Origin: Chloroflexota bacterium
Lineage (GTDB): Bacteria > Chloroflexota > Dehalococcoidia > DSTF01 > RBG-16-68-14
Reading direction: 5' to 3'
Length of the DNA: 20,063 nucleotides
NCBI GenBank assembly: GCA_022561355.1
Contig: JADFRJ010000010.1
Coordinates: 1-20,063, forward strand
Positions 7,173 through 14,562 of the stretch are shown piece by piece. Under the pieces are notes generated by a model. That model made no database searches. It was not told the DNA's origin and saw only the letters and a program-made list of their open reading frames with translations. Numbering within the stretch: the first letter of the stretch is position 1; every line of letters begins with the position of its first letter. The translations under genes and the position numbers were made by a program.

Positions 7173-8261
7173 TTAGCCCCACATCGAGAGGACGTGGCCC
7201 ACGTCTGGCCGCGCCCGCCCCTCCAGGACCTCGCGATAGACCCGCTCGACGGCTTCCTTGCCCGCGTCGCGCTTCACGCTCAGCCACGCGTCGCTGGAGT
7301 CGCGAAAGCGCCGCCAGGCATCGCCGATGCGCTGCTCCAGCCCTTCCGGCCCCCAATCGGCCGTGCGCTTCTGGATCTGGCCGGGCGCGAAGAAGAAGGC
7401 CGGCTCGGCGCCAGGAAGGCCGCTGTCCCGCGGCGCGGCGCCGACGTGGGTCATGCCAACCATGCAGCTGTATTTTACGTTGTCTCCAAAGTGGCGATGC
7501 ACGCGGTTCGCGACGTCACCATCGCCGGAGTGGTCGATGAAAACCACGGGCACATTCTCTAGCGTTTCGACGTCATCATATGCCACGGCCTTGTCGTAGT
7601 ACGGAAGTCCTGCGACAAACTCAACGTTTCCCGGCGAAGTTAGCCCGATGACGGGGCTTCGAGCGTGATCGTGGAGTTGATGCGCGAGCGCGATCCCAGT
7701 CTTGCTGGATGCGCTGCCGATGACGAACGCCTCCGCGCCATAGAAGTCGTTGTCGACAATCATGTCGTCCACCAAAAAGCCCGTCATGAAGAGGATGTAG
7801 AGCAGCAGATGTTGGTCCTCGTATTCGGCGTTGTACTGAACATCCGCCGCCGTCTTCGTGTATGTGCGGTACACCGGCGCTGTGTCGGCGCGGTGCGGCG
7901 CCTGGTCGACGATCCCACGCTTCGTAACGGCCCCAGCATCAATCACCAGATGGTGCGCCATCGGGAACCACCCTTGCAGGCGCTCTCCCTCATGAACGTC
8001 GGGGTGGTTTGAGCGGACCACATCAGCGAATGCCGAAGCCGGGATTCGGCCCCAGCCATCCTCCGCGGGGAAGAACTTCCAGTATCCAATCCCCTCACCT
8101 ACCAACCCGTAAGTAATGTTGTTCGACGTGAGGGCGAACCGGTCGATTTTGAGCAGGACCTGCCCTGACTTGAGATCGATTGGCATTCTGTCAGATACGA
8201 CGCGCGTCTGCGTAAGATCCGTCTTGTTGACTTCGAAGACGGAGCCATTTTCCTGACTCAA
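7173..8261 (-). CDS. DUF2855 family protein (reductase-like)
   Basis: This 362-aa protein matches the DUF2855 family, distant relatives of zinc-free medium-chain reductases. Typical family blocks are visible: GQVLLKIDRFALTSNNITY (about 33-51), YWKFFPAEDGWGRIPASAFA (60-79), LQGWFPMAHHLVI (94-106) and FVIGSASSKTGIALAHQL (179-196), the last resembling the nucleotide-binding segment. The reaction is not established for the family. The start is TTG at 8261; no ATG precedes the conserved N-terminal strand and no good ribosome site is visible, but the TTG lies 2 bp after the stop of the 97-aa gene, which suggests coupling. The next gene downstream is the halohydrin-dehalogenase-like SDR, 18 bp away. 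Confidence 0.85.
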   Translation of the reverse strand: MSQENGSVFEVNKTDLTQTRVVSDRMPIDLKSGQVLLKIDRFALTSNNITYGLVGEGIGYWKFFPAEDGWGRIPASAFADVVRSNHPDVHEGERLQGWFPMAHHLVIDAGAVTKRGIVDQAPHRADTAPVYRTYTKTAADVQYNAEYEDQHLLLYILFMTGFLVDDMIVDNDFYGAEAFVIGSASSKTGIALAHQLHDHARSPVIGLTSPGNVEFVAGLPYYDKAVAYDDVETLENVPVVFIDHSGDGDVANRVHRHFGDNVKYSCMVGMTHVGAAPRDSGLPGAEPAFFFAPGQIQKRTADWGPEGLEQRIGDAWRRFRDSSDAWLSVKRDAGKEAVERVYREVLEGRARPDVGHVLSMWG

Positions 8262-8263
8262 GA

Positions 8264-8557
8264 TTAGGTGCGCGTCGCTTCGAGCGTCGCCTTGCCGAAC
8301 GAACCGAGTTCCGCTTCGCCCGTCATCTTGTCCCCGTCGACCGTCGCCTTGAACTCGATCACCATGTTCATCTGGGCGGCCGTGATTTTCCAGGTCAGGT
8401 TGTCGCCATCAATCTTGCCATCCTCAAGTGCAACTTCACCCTGCGGCCCGACCATGGTCCCCTCCAGAGTGCTGCCGTTAGACGTCAGCTTCAGATCGCC
8501 CGTCTGGGGGCCCATCGGTGTGTTCATCGTCATGCTCCACGTTCCATCTGCGCTCAT
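8264..8557 (-). CDS. 97-aa small beta-rich protein of unknown function
   Basis: A chain of short strands and turns (GTWSMTMNTPMGPQTGDLKL, GSTLEGTMVGPQGEVALEDG, NLTWKITAAQ, EFKATVDGDKMTGEAELGSF) suggests one compact antiparallel barrel or sandwich. The protein has no cysteines, signal peptide or recognised catalytic residues. GGGAA lies about 5 nt before ATG 8557. It lies 51 bp after haloalkane dehalogenase 1 and 2 bp before the DUF2855 start, so it belongs to the leftward unit. Similar small proteins accompany catabolic enzymes in other genomes, to my recollection, but I cannot name a function. Confidence 0.82.
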   Translation of the reverse strand: MSADGTWSMTMNTPMGPQTGDLKLTSNGSTLEGTMVGPQGEVALEDGKIDGDNLTWKITAAQMNMVIEFKATVDGDKMTGEAELGSFGKATLEATRT

Positions 8558-8608
8558 CGTATTCCCTTTCCGGCTATCGGGCGCTCCGGCCCGGCCTCGC
8601 TTCTTCGG

Positions 8609-9541
8609 CTACTCTTCGCCGATGCGGCGCAGGAGGGTCTCCACAATCTCAGGCCCGTGCGTCTCTTGCAAGAAGTGTCCCGCCTCCAGGCCATCGAACG
8701 TCGCCTGATCATACATGCCAGCCCACTTCCGTCCCCAGGCCTCCGTGAAAATGTCGTCTGCGGTACCCCAGATGAAATGCGCTGGCTTGCTCCAACTGCG
8801 TAGCGCCTCGAAGTCCTCCGCCTGGACGCTCGCATTGCTGTCCTCCGGATTGTCAAACGGCAGGCAGAGCGGGAAGCGCCTCGGGCCCGCCTTGGACTCG
8901 CGGTCCGGGAAAGGCGCTTCGTACGCGGCGAACGCCTCTTCGTCCGACAGTGGCGACGTACCACGCGGCCACCTGTTCAACGTGATCTGCATGATCAGGC
9001 CACACCCTTGCGCTTCGACCATCGAGCCTCCATCGTGCCAGGCAGCGTTCCAGTTCCTGATCGGCTCCGTGTACTCGAAGTCATCGTGATGGAGCCACGT
9101 GTTCATGATCAACAGACGCTCGAACCGCTCTGGCATCTCGACAACCTGGCGCAGGCCAATCGGGCCGCCCCAGTCCTGGCCAACGAACGTGATGTTCTGA
9201 AGGTCGAGCTGCTGGATCAGGTCAGCACAGGCGAAGCCGTGCTTCGCGATCGTGTACCAAGCATCGTCGAGCACCTTGTCGCTCTTACCGAAGCCTATGT
9301 GGTCCGGCGCGATGCAGCGGTAGCCGGCCGCGACGAGCGGCGGGATCATGCGCCGGTACAGGAACGACGATGTCGGCATGCCGTGGAGCATCAGTATCAC
9401 GTGGCCGTTACGCGGTCCTTCGTCCACATAGTGCATGCGCAGCGTCCCATCTTCTGAGTCGGTGACATCTACGTAGTTCGGTTCGAACGGAAAGTCGGGC
9501 CACACCTCGAAGCGATCGTCCGGGGTGCGGAAGACGTTCAT
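8609..9541 (-). CDS. Haloalkane dehalogenase, subfamily I (copy 1)
   Basis: This 310-aa alpha/beta hydrolase should replace a carbon-bound halogen with hydroxyl through a covalent ester. The full set of residues is present: nucleophile Asp123 in GQDWGG, halide-binding Trp124 and Trp164 (RNWNAAW), acid Asp262 (GTADDIF), His289 (AGHFLQE), and the oxyanion region HGMPTS at 53-58. The order Asp, cap Trp, Asp, His and the N-terminus NVFRTPDDRF are those of DhlA/DmbB-type enzymes (DhlA is also 310 aa). I start it at ATG 9541, sharing an A with the upstream TGA (TGATG), not at 9586, because the family begins at M-N-x-x-R-T-P. Met55 replaces the Glu found in copy 2 and DhlA. Related epoxide hydrolases are excluded by Trp124 and Trp164. 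Confidence 0.88.
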   Translation of the reverse strand: MNVFRTPDDRFEVWPDFPFEPNYVDVTDSEDGTLRMHYVDEGPRNGHVILMLHGMPTSSFLYRRMIPPLVAAGYRCIAPDHIGFGKSDKVLDDAWYTIAKHGFACADLIQQLDLQNITFVGQDWGGPIGLRQVVEMPERFERLLIMNTWLHHDDFEYTEPIRNWNAAWHDGGSMVEAQGCGLIMQITLNRWPRGTSPLSDEEAFAAYEAPFPDRESKAGPRRFPLCLPFDNPEDSNASVQAEDFEALRSWSKPAHFIWGTADDIFTEAWGRKWAGMYDQATFDGLEAGHFLQETHGPEIVETLLRRIGEE

Positions 9542-9948
9542 CAGGTCATAGCCTCGATGCCTGCTTGCGTTGTCGCGATGAGCCACTGCATCTCCAGCCC
9601 CGCGCTACGATGCTCGCCGATTTCGCGCACCTTCTGGCTGCCCGCGATCTCGAGGAACTTCTGGCGGGACGGGTACTCAACCAGCGCGATGACGTCGAAC
9701 TCCGGATCGCCGTCTTCGCCGATCACTTTGGAGTCGACACGGCCGGCCCAGATGAAGCGGCCGCCCTGTGACTCGACGACCTTGCGCATCTGTTCGGCGT
9801 AGCGCCCGTAGGCTACCTGCCCTGACGCATCGCCCTCGCTCTCGTCGGCACGTTCCTTAAACTTGAGCAGGTTGACCATCACCACGGGCTGGTCCGCCGG
9901 CCCCTTCATCAGCTCTTCTATTTGCTCTTTGTTCGGGTAGATCGCCAC
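9541..9948 (-). CDS. DUF1330 family protein
   Basis: This 135-aa protein has a ferredoxin-like alpha/beta dimer fold (dimeric alpha-beta barrel group). Family traits visible are PVVMVNLLKFKE (about 21-32), YAEQMRKVV, GGRFIWAGRV (about 63-72) and FDVIALVEYPSRQKFLEI (about 85-102). The exact reaction is unknown; relatives include small monooxygenase- and dehalogenase-like proteins. The start is GTG 9948, because GGAGG lies 6 nt upstream; longer readings have no ribosome site. It is the first gene of the leftward unit, and its TGA overlaps the ATG of haloalkane dehalogenase 1, so the two are translationally coupled. Two overlapping inverted repeats lie in its leader at 9965-9986. Confidence 0.88.
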   Translation of the reverse strand: MAIYPNKEQIEELMKGPADQPVVMVNLLKFKERADESEGDASGQVAYGRYAEQMRKVVESQGGRFIWAGRVDSKVIGEDGDPEFDVIALVEYPSRQKFLEIAGSQKVREIGEHRSAGLEMQWLIATTQAGIEAMT

Positions 9949-9964
9949 AGGCGTCCTCCTCAGC

Positions 9965-9986
9965 GCGCCAGATTCGGCGCAGAATC
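9965..9986 (-). promoter_or_regulatory. Two overlapping inverted repeats in the DUF1330 leader
   Basis: GCGCC (9965-9969) pairs with GGCGC (9976-9980), and GATTC (9971-9975) pairs with GAATC (9982-9986), each with a 6-nt spacer. The two hairpins interlock, so only one can form at a time. They end just upstream of the GGAGG ribosome site of DUF1330. This could be a small switch or a protein-binding dyad; it could also be chance in GC-rich DNA. Confidence 0.3.
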
Positions 9987-9997
9987 GATGGGCTGGC

Positions 9998-10051
9998 TTG
10001 TGCTGGCCCCCGCAGTGGCATACACTAGCGCAGCGAAGGAGCCGGTGGCAA
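9998..10051. promoter_or_regulatory. Candidate bidirectional promoter of the dehalogenase divergon
   Basis: Plus strand: TTGTGC (9998-10003), 17-nt spacer, TACACT (10021-10026), pointing to the sulfatase. Minus strand: TTGCCA (10051-10046), 18-nt spacer, TAGTGT (10027-10022), pointing to DUF1330. The two -10 elements overlap almost completely. This is the only gap (148 bp) between the two divergent gene runs, so both promoters must lie here unless transcription enters from elsewhere. The elements match the sigma-70 consensus only moderately. Confidence 0.4.
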
Positions 10052-10096
10052 CCTTCGAACGAGAACCCACGGACATGAATAGCTTGGAACTCCAAC

Positions 10097-12355
10097 GTGA
10101 CGACGAGCGAGCCTAACTTCGGCGGGCGCATCGGGCGCACGTTCGCGGACTCGGAGCCGTGGTGGCCGGCACCCAAGCGCCCCCCCGGCGACGCTCCCAA
10201 CATCGTCATGATCGTGCTCGACGATACCGGCTTCGCGCACTTCGGCTGCTACGGCTCGACGATAGCGACGCCGGCGATCGACCGGCTCGCGGACGGAGGT
10301 GTTCGCTACAGCAACTTCCACACGACCGCGCTCTGCTCGCCTTCGCGGGCCTGTCTGCTGACGGGCCGTAACCACCATGCCGTCGGCATGCGCGCCGTCT
10401 CGAACTTCGACTCGGGCTTCCCGAACATGCGCGGCGGCATCACTCCGCGCGCCGCGACGATAGCGGAGTTGCTGCACGACAACGGCTATGCTACGTTCGC
10501 CGCCGGCAAATGGCACCTGGCGCCGATGCAGGAGTGCTCTGCCGCGGGCCCCTACGATCACTGGCCGCTCCAGAAGGGCTTCGATCGCTTCTACGGCTTT
10601 CTGCAAGGCGAAACCGATCAGTTCTACCCAGAGCTGACCGAGGACAATCACCACGTCAGCCCGCCCGCCCTGCCGGAGGACGGTTACCACGTCAGCGAAG
10701 ACTTGATTGACCACTCGATCGGCTGGATCCGCGACTTGCAGTCAGTACGGCCCGATCGCCCCTTCTTCCTCTACGTGGCCTTCGGGGCGACGCACGCGCC
10801 ACACCAAGCGCCGCCGGACTTCATTGAGAAGTACCGCGGGAGATTCGACGCCGGCTGGGATGCCGCGCGAGAGGAGTGGTTCGCGCGTCAGCTCGACATG
10901 GGGCTGATCCCCCGTGGCACGACGCTCGCGCCACGCAACCCCGGGGTGCTGCCATGGGACGAACTACCGGAGAACGGCCGCATCTTCGCAGCCCGGCTGC
11001 AAGAGGCGTTCGCGGGATTCCTCGAACACACGGACGCGCAGATCGGCCGGCTCGTGGCGTTCCTCGAGGCCCAAGACCTCCTCGACGACACGCTGCTGAT
11101 CGTGCTCTCCGATAACGGCGCCAGCCAGGAAGGCGGCCCGCGCGGTGTGATGGACGAGTTCAGCACCTTCAACCTGATCCGCGAGGACCTCGACGACATC
11201 GTCGCGAACCGGCTGGACGACATAGGCACATCGCACGCGCATAGCAACATCCCCTGGGGCTGGGCGCAGGCGGGAAACACGCCGCTCAAGTGGTACAAGC
11301 AGAACACCTACGGCGGCGGCGTCCGCGACCCGCTCGTCATCCACTGGCCGAAGCGGATCAAGGAGACCGGCATTCGCCATCAGTTCTGCCACGTGACAGA
11401 CATCACTCCCACCGTCCTCGACGTGACGGGCATCTCCGTGCCAGAGACGTTCAACGGCCATCCCCAGATTCCGCTCCATGGCACCAGCTTGGCCGGCTCG
11501 TGGGACAAGGACGGCTCGCCGGCGCAACGCGGACCGCAGTACTTCGAGCAGTTCGGCCACCGCGGGATCTGGAAGGACGGCTGGAAGGCGGTCACCTACC
11601 ATCGCAAGGGCGACGACTTCGACACAGAGGAATGGGCACTCTACCACCTAGACGAGGACTTCTCAGAAGGCCACGATCTCGCGGCGGAACAGCCGGAGAA
11701 GCTCAAGGAGCTCATTGAGGCATGGTGGGCAGAGGCTGAAGCGAACGACGTGCTGCCCCTGGACGATCGCACCATTGAACTGTTCGGCGGGACAGCTCGC
11801 CCTGGGACGCCCCACGATCGCGACGAGTACGTTTACTACCACCCGATATCGCACGTGCCCGCCGACGCCGCGCCGCGTCTCGGCGGCCGCGCGTGGACGA
11901 TCGCGGCGGACGTGACCGTGCCGGAAGGCGGCTGCGAGGGCGTACTCTACGCGCGTGGGAGCCACAACGGAGGCCACACGTTTTTCGTCCAGGACGGCAA
12001 GGTCCAGTTCGATTACAACGCGCTCGGCGAACACTTCCGCGCGGCAGGCGCCGCAGACCTGTCGCCGGGCAGGCACGTCATCGAGACGAGGTTCACGCGA
12101 GACGGGCAAGCCGGACGCCTGACCGTCGCGGTGGATGGAAACGAAATCGGCGCGATTGAAGTCACCAAGATCGTCCGCATGCTAAGTTCGACAGGCGTCG
12201 ACATCGGCGCGGACCGCCTCTCTCCCGTGGTCGACGACTACGATGGGCCATTCGCGTTCACCGGAGAGATCCACAAAGTCACGTTCACGATTCGAAGCCC
12301 CCAGGAGCGCCAAGACATCGAGGCGATTGCGCGCACAGAGCTAGCGAAGGAGTGA
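10097..12355 (+). CDS. Arylsulfatase (type I, formylglycine-dependent), cytoplasmic
   Basis: This 752-aa enzyme hydrolyses sulfate esters using a formylglycine made from Cys80 in the CSPSR motif (80-84, consensus CxPxR). Metal-binding Asp42-Asp43 lie in VMIVLDDTGF, GKWHL follows near 138, and LSDNGASQEGGPRG near 338 supplies further metal ligands. The last 150 residues form a C-terminal sandwich-like region (GGCEGVLYARGSHNGGHTFF). The N-terminus GGRIGRTFADSEPWWP has no signal peptide, so a cytoplasmic location is likely and the substrate would have to be imported or made inside. The start is GTG 10097 with only a weak GGA upstream. A 13-codon ATG ORF (10075-10116) overlaps it. It is first in the rightward unit; AAGGAG at its 3' end serves haloalkane dehalogenase 2. 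The formylglycine-generating enzyme is not in the window. Confidence 0.95.
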   Translation: MTTSEPNFGGRIGRTFADSEPWWPAPKRPPGDAPNIVMIVLDDTGFAHFGCYGSTIATPAIDRLADGGVRYSNFHTTALCSPSRACLLTGRNHHAVGMRAVSNFDSGFPNMRGGITPRAATIAELLHDNGYATFAAGKWHLAPMQECSAAGPYDHWPLQKGFDRFYGFLQGETDQFYPELTEDNHHVSPPALPEDGYHVSEDLIDHSIGWIRDLQSVRPDRPFFLYVAFGATHAPHQAPPDFIEKYRGRFDAGWDAAREEWFARQLDMGLIPRGTTLAPRNPGVLPWDELPENGRIFAARLQEAFAGFLEHTDAQIGRLVAFLEAQDLLDDTLLIVLSDNGASQEGGPRGVMDEFSTFNLIREDLDDIVANRLDDIGTSHAHSNIPWGWAQAGNTPLKWYKQNTYGGGVRDPLVIHWPKRIKETGIRHQFCHVTDITPTVLDVTGISVPETFNGHPQIPLHGTSLAGSWDKDGSPAQRGPQYFEQFGHRGIWKDGWKAVTYHRKGDDFDTEEWALYHLDEDFSEGHDLAAEQPEKLKELIEAWWAEAEANDVLPLDDRTIELFGGTARPGTPHDRDEYVYYHPISHVPADAAPRLGGRAWTIAADVTVPEGGCEGVLYARGSHNGGHTFFVQDGKVQFDYNALGEHFRAAGAADLSPGRHVIETRFTRDGQAGRLTVAVDGNEIGAIEVTKIVRMLSSTGVDIGADRLSPVVDDYDGPFAFTGEIHKVTFTIRSPQERQDIEAIARTELAKE

Positions 12356-12357
12356 GA

Positions 12358-13269
12358 ATGAACGCACTACGCACACCAGACGAGCGATTCAAAAACCTAC
12401 CAGGCTACGACTTCGAGGCCAGGTACCTAGACGTCCCCGACGGCGAAGGCGGCCAGCTTCGCGTCCACTACGTCGACGAAGGACCGGCGGACGCTAACCC
12501 CGTGCTCATGATGCACGGCGAGCCGTCGTGGTGCTACCTGTACCGCAACATGATCCCTGGCATCGTTGCGGCGGGCCATCGAGCCATCGCGCCGGACCTA
12601 ATCGGCTTCGGGCGTTCCGACAAGCCAGCCGAGAAGAGCGACTACACGTTCCAACGCCACGTCGATTGGATGACCTCCTGGTTGGAGCAGATGGACCTGC
12701 AAAACATCACGTTCTTCGGCCAGGACTGGGGATCGCTCATCGGCCTGCGCCTCGTCGCCGAAAACCCGGACCGGTTCGCCAGGGTCATCATCGGCAACGG
12801 CGGCCTGCCCACAGGCGAAGGCACCCCCGGCGAGGCATTCATGGCCTGGCAGAAGTTCTCGCAAGAGTCGCCCACCTTCGACATCGGCCGCCTGATCAAT
12901 GGCGCAACGACCACGAAGCTCTCGGACGAGATCATCGCCGCCTACGACGCGCCGTTTCCGGACGATTCGTACAAAGCAGGCGCCCGCATCTTCCCGTCGC
13001 TCGTGCCGACGACGCCCGACGATCCGGCGGCGCCCGCAAACCGCAAAGCGTGGGAGGTGCTGATGCAGTGGGAGAAACCGTTTCTCACGACGTTCAGCGA
13101 CTCCGACCCGGTGACGAAGGGTGGTGAGCGCGCCTTTCAGGGCCGCGTACCCGGCGCAAAGGACCAGCCTCACGTCACGATCGAAAACGCGGGCCACTTT
13201 CTCCAGGAGGACAAGGGAGAAGACCTTGCCCGCATTGTTGTAGACTTCATCGCGCAGACGAGCGAGTAA
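12358..13269 (+). CDS. Haloalkane dehalogenase, subfamily I (copy 2)
   Basis: This 303-aa enzyme is very close in motif layout to DhlA and to mycobacterial DmbB (Rv2296, from memory). Residues seen are nucleophile Asp123 and Trp124 in GQDWGS, cap Trp164 in FMAWQKFSQ, acid Asp250 in FSDSDP, His280 in AGHFLQE, and HGEPSW at 53-58 with Glu55 as in DhlA. It hydrolyses terminally halogenated alkanes to alcohols with release of halide. The start is ATG 12358 with AAGGAG 6 nt before it; GTG 12352 is in frame but less fitting. It follows the sulfatase by 2 bp and precedes an acyl-CoA dehydrogenase by 26 bp. It and copy 1 share the N-terminal pattern and the exact positions of Asp123, Trp124 and Trp164, and lie on opposite arms of the divergon. 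Confidence 0.92.
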   Translation: MNALRTPDERFKNLPGYDFEARYLDVPDGEGGQLRVHYVDEGPADANPVLMMHGEPSWCYLYRNMIPGIVAAGHRAIAPDLIGFGRSDKPAEKSDYTFQRHVDWMTSWLEQMDLQNITFFGQDWGSLIGLRLVAENPDRFARVIIGNGGLPTGEGTPGEAFMAWQKFSQESPTFDIGRLINGATTTKLSDEIIAAYDAPFPDDSYKAGARIFPSLVPTTPDDPAAPANRKAWEVLMQWEKPFLTTFSDSDPVTKGGERAFQGRVPGAKDQPHVTIENAGHFLQEDKGEDLARIVVDFIAQTSE

Positions 13270-13295
13270 GATAGCTACAAAAGAGAGGTTCCGAC

Positions 13296-14549
13296 ATGAA
13301 GATGCAGGTAAAGCCCATCCCAACGATCTCCGATCGGATCAACGAGATCCGAATGCTCACGGCCGACATCGTGAACAAGGAGATCCTCCCCAACGAGCGA
13401 ACGCTCTGGGCATGGCGGGGCGATAGCCGCTACACAAAAGCGGACATCGAAGAGTCTAAGGCGCTCCGGAAGCGGATCCAGGACAAGGTCCACGAGGCCG
13501 GCCTGTGGGCGCCGCACCTGCCCCAAGAGTACGGCGGCGCAGGTCTCGACTTCCTGGAACACGCCTACATGAACGAGGTGCTTGCATACGTCCAGGGCGG
13601 CGCGGCGCTCTTTGGCGTCGTCGCGCCGAACTCCGGCAACCAGACGATCCTGGTCAAGTACGGCACGGAGGAGCAGAAGAAGAAGTGGCTGATCCCGCTG
13701 ATCGAGGGCAAGATGCAGTCCGGCTTCTCGATGACCGAGCCCGACTCGGCCGGCTCCGACCCGCGCTCGATCAAGACGACGGCGCGCCGCGACGGCGACG
13801 AGTGGGTGATCAACGGCCACAAGTGGTTCACGTCCAACGGGAAGGCGGCCGACTTCTTCATCGTCATGTGCCGGACAGAGGACCCGGACGGGCCCGCTGA
13901 CCGCAACGGCAAGATGACCCAGATCATCGTGCCGAAGGAGACGCCCGGCGTGAACGTGATCCGCGGCATCCCGATCTGGAGCCAGCGCGACAGCGACCAC
14001 TGCGAGATCATCTACGACGACGTGCGCGTACCGGTGACGAACCAGCTTGGACAGACCGGCTCGGGCCACGCCGCCGCGCAGGACCGGCTGGGAGCGGGAC
14101 GCATCTTCCACTGCATGAACTCCATTGGCCAGATGTGGCGCGCCTTCGACCTAATGGTCGAACGCATTATGACGCGAGAGGTCCACGGCGGCCTTCTAGA
14201 AACAAAGCAGTTTATGCAGGGCTTCATCGCGGACTCCTACATCGACATCCAGGCCGCGCGCCTGATGACGATCCACACGGCCGAAAAGATCGAGAGCGGC
14301 GCTGACCCGCGGACGGACATCTCCGCGATCAAGGTCTTCGTCCCCTCCGCCTACGAGCGCGTCGTCGACCGGGCTATCCAGGTCTGGGGCGCCGCCGGCG
14401 TCTCCGGCGACCTGCCACTTGCCGGTATGTACCAGGGCGCCCGCACGCTGCGCATAGCCGACGGCCCGGACGAGGTGCACCGCATTCTGATCGCGAAGAA
14501 CATCCTCAAGCGCTACCACGACGGCATGGGCTGGGACTTCGGGAACTAA
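13296..14549 (+). CDS. Acyl-CoA dehydrogenase family protein
   Basis: This 417-aa flavoprotein belongs to the acyl-CoA dehydrogenase superfamily, which introduces a C2-C3 double bond into acyl-CoA and passes electrons to ETF. Visible are GLWAPHLPQEYGGAGL (69-84), the FAD-contact block FSMTEPDSAGSDP (144-156), INGHKWFTSNG (172-182), and the C-terminal VWGAAGVSGD (363-372) and DGPDEVHR (389-396). The DGPDEVH ending resembles the ACAD10/11-like and bacterial FadE-type branches rather than the short-chain MCAD type, where a YEGT catalytic Glu is found. GAGAGG precedes ATG 13296. It is third in the rightward unit and is followed after 13 bp by an enoyl-CoA hydratase-like gene, which fits oxidation of an acyl-CoA formed from the dehalogenated product. 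Confidence 0.95.
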   Translation: MKMQVKPIPTISDRINEIRMLTADIVNKEILPNERTLWAWRGDSRYTKADIEESKALRKRIQDKVHEAGLWAPHLPQEYGGAGLDFLEHAYMNEVLAYVQGGAALFGVVAPNSGNQTILVKYGTEEQKKKWLIPLIEGKMQSGFSMTEPDSAGSDPRSIKTTARRDGDEWVINGHKWFTSNGKAADFFIVMCRTEDPDGPADRNGKMTQIIVPKETPGVNVIRGIPIWSQRDSDHCEIIYDDVRVPVTNQLGQTGSGHAAAQDRLGAGRIFHCMNSIGQMWRAFDLMVERIMTREVHGGLLETKQFMQGFIADSYIDIQAARLMTIHTAEKIESGADPRTDISAIKVFVPSAYERVVDRAIQVWGAAGVSGDLPLAGMYQGARTLRIADGPDEVHRILIAKNILKRYHDGMGWDFGN

Positions 14550-14562
14550 GAGGAGCACCAAT

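Noticed and set aside
8578..8593. Hairpin CGGGC/GCCCG between haloalkane dehalogenase 1 and the 97-aa gene as a terminator
   Set aside because: The stem is only 5 bp with no T-run, and the genes continue in the same direction with small gaps.
10075..10116. 13-codon leader ORF (MNSLELQRDDERA) overlapping the sulfatase start
   Set aside because: It has no good ribosome site and no regulatory codon run; it may be chance, although coupling to the GTG start cannot be excluded.
13275..14111. Long minus-strand open frame (278 codons) opposite the acyl-CoA dehydrogenase
   Set aside because: It is a shadow of GC-rich codons; it has an Arg/Asp/His/Val-rich composition without domain motifs, while the plus strand encodes an intact enzyme.
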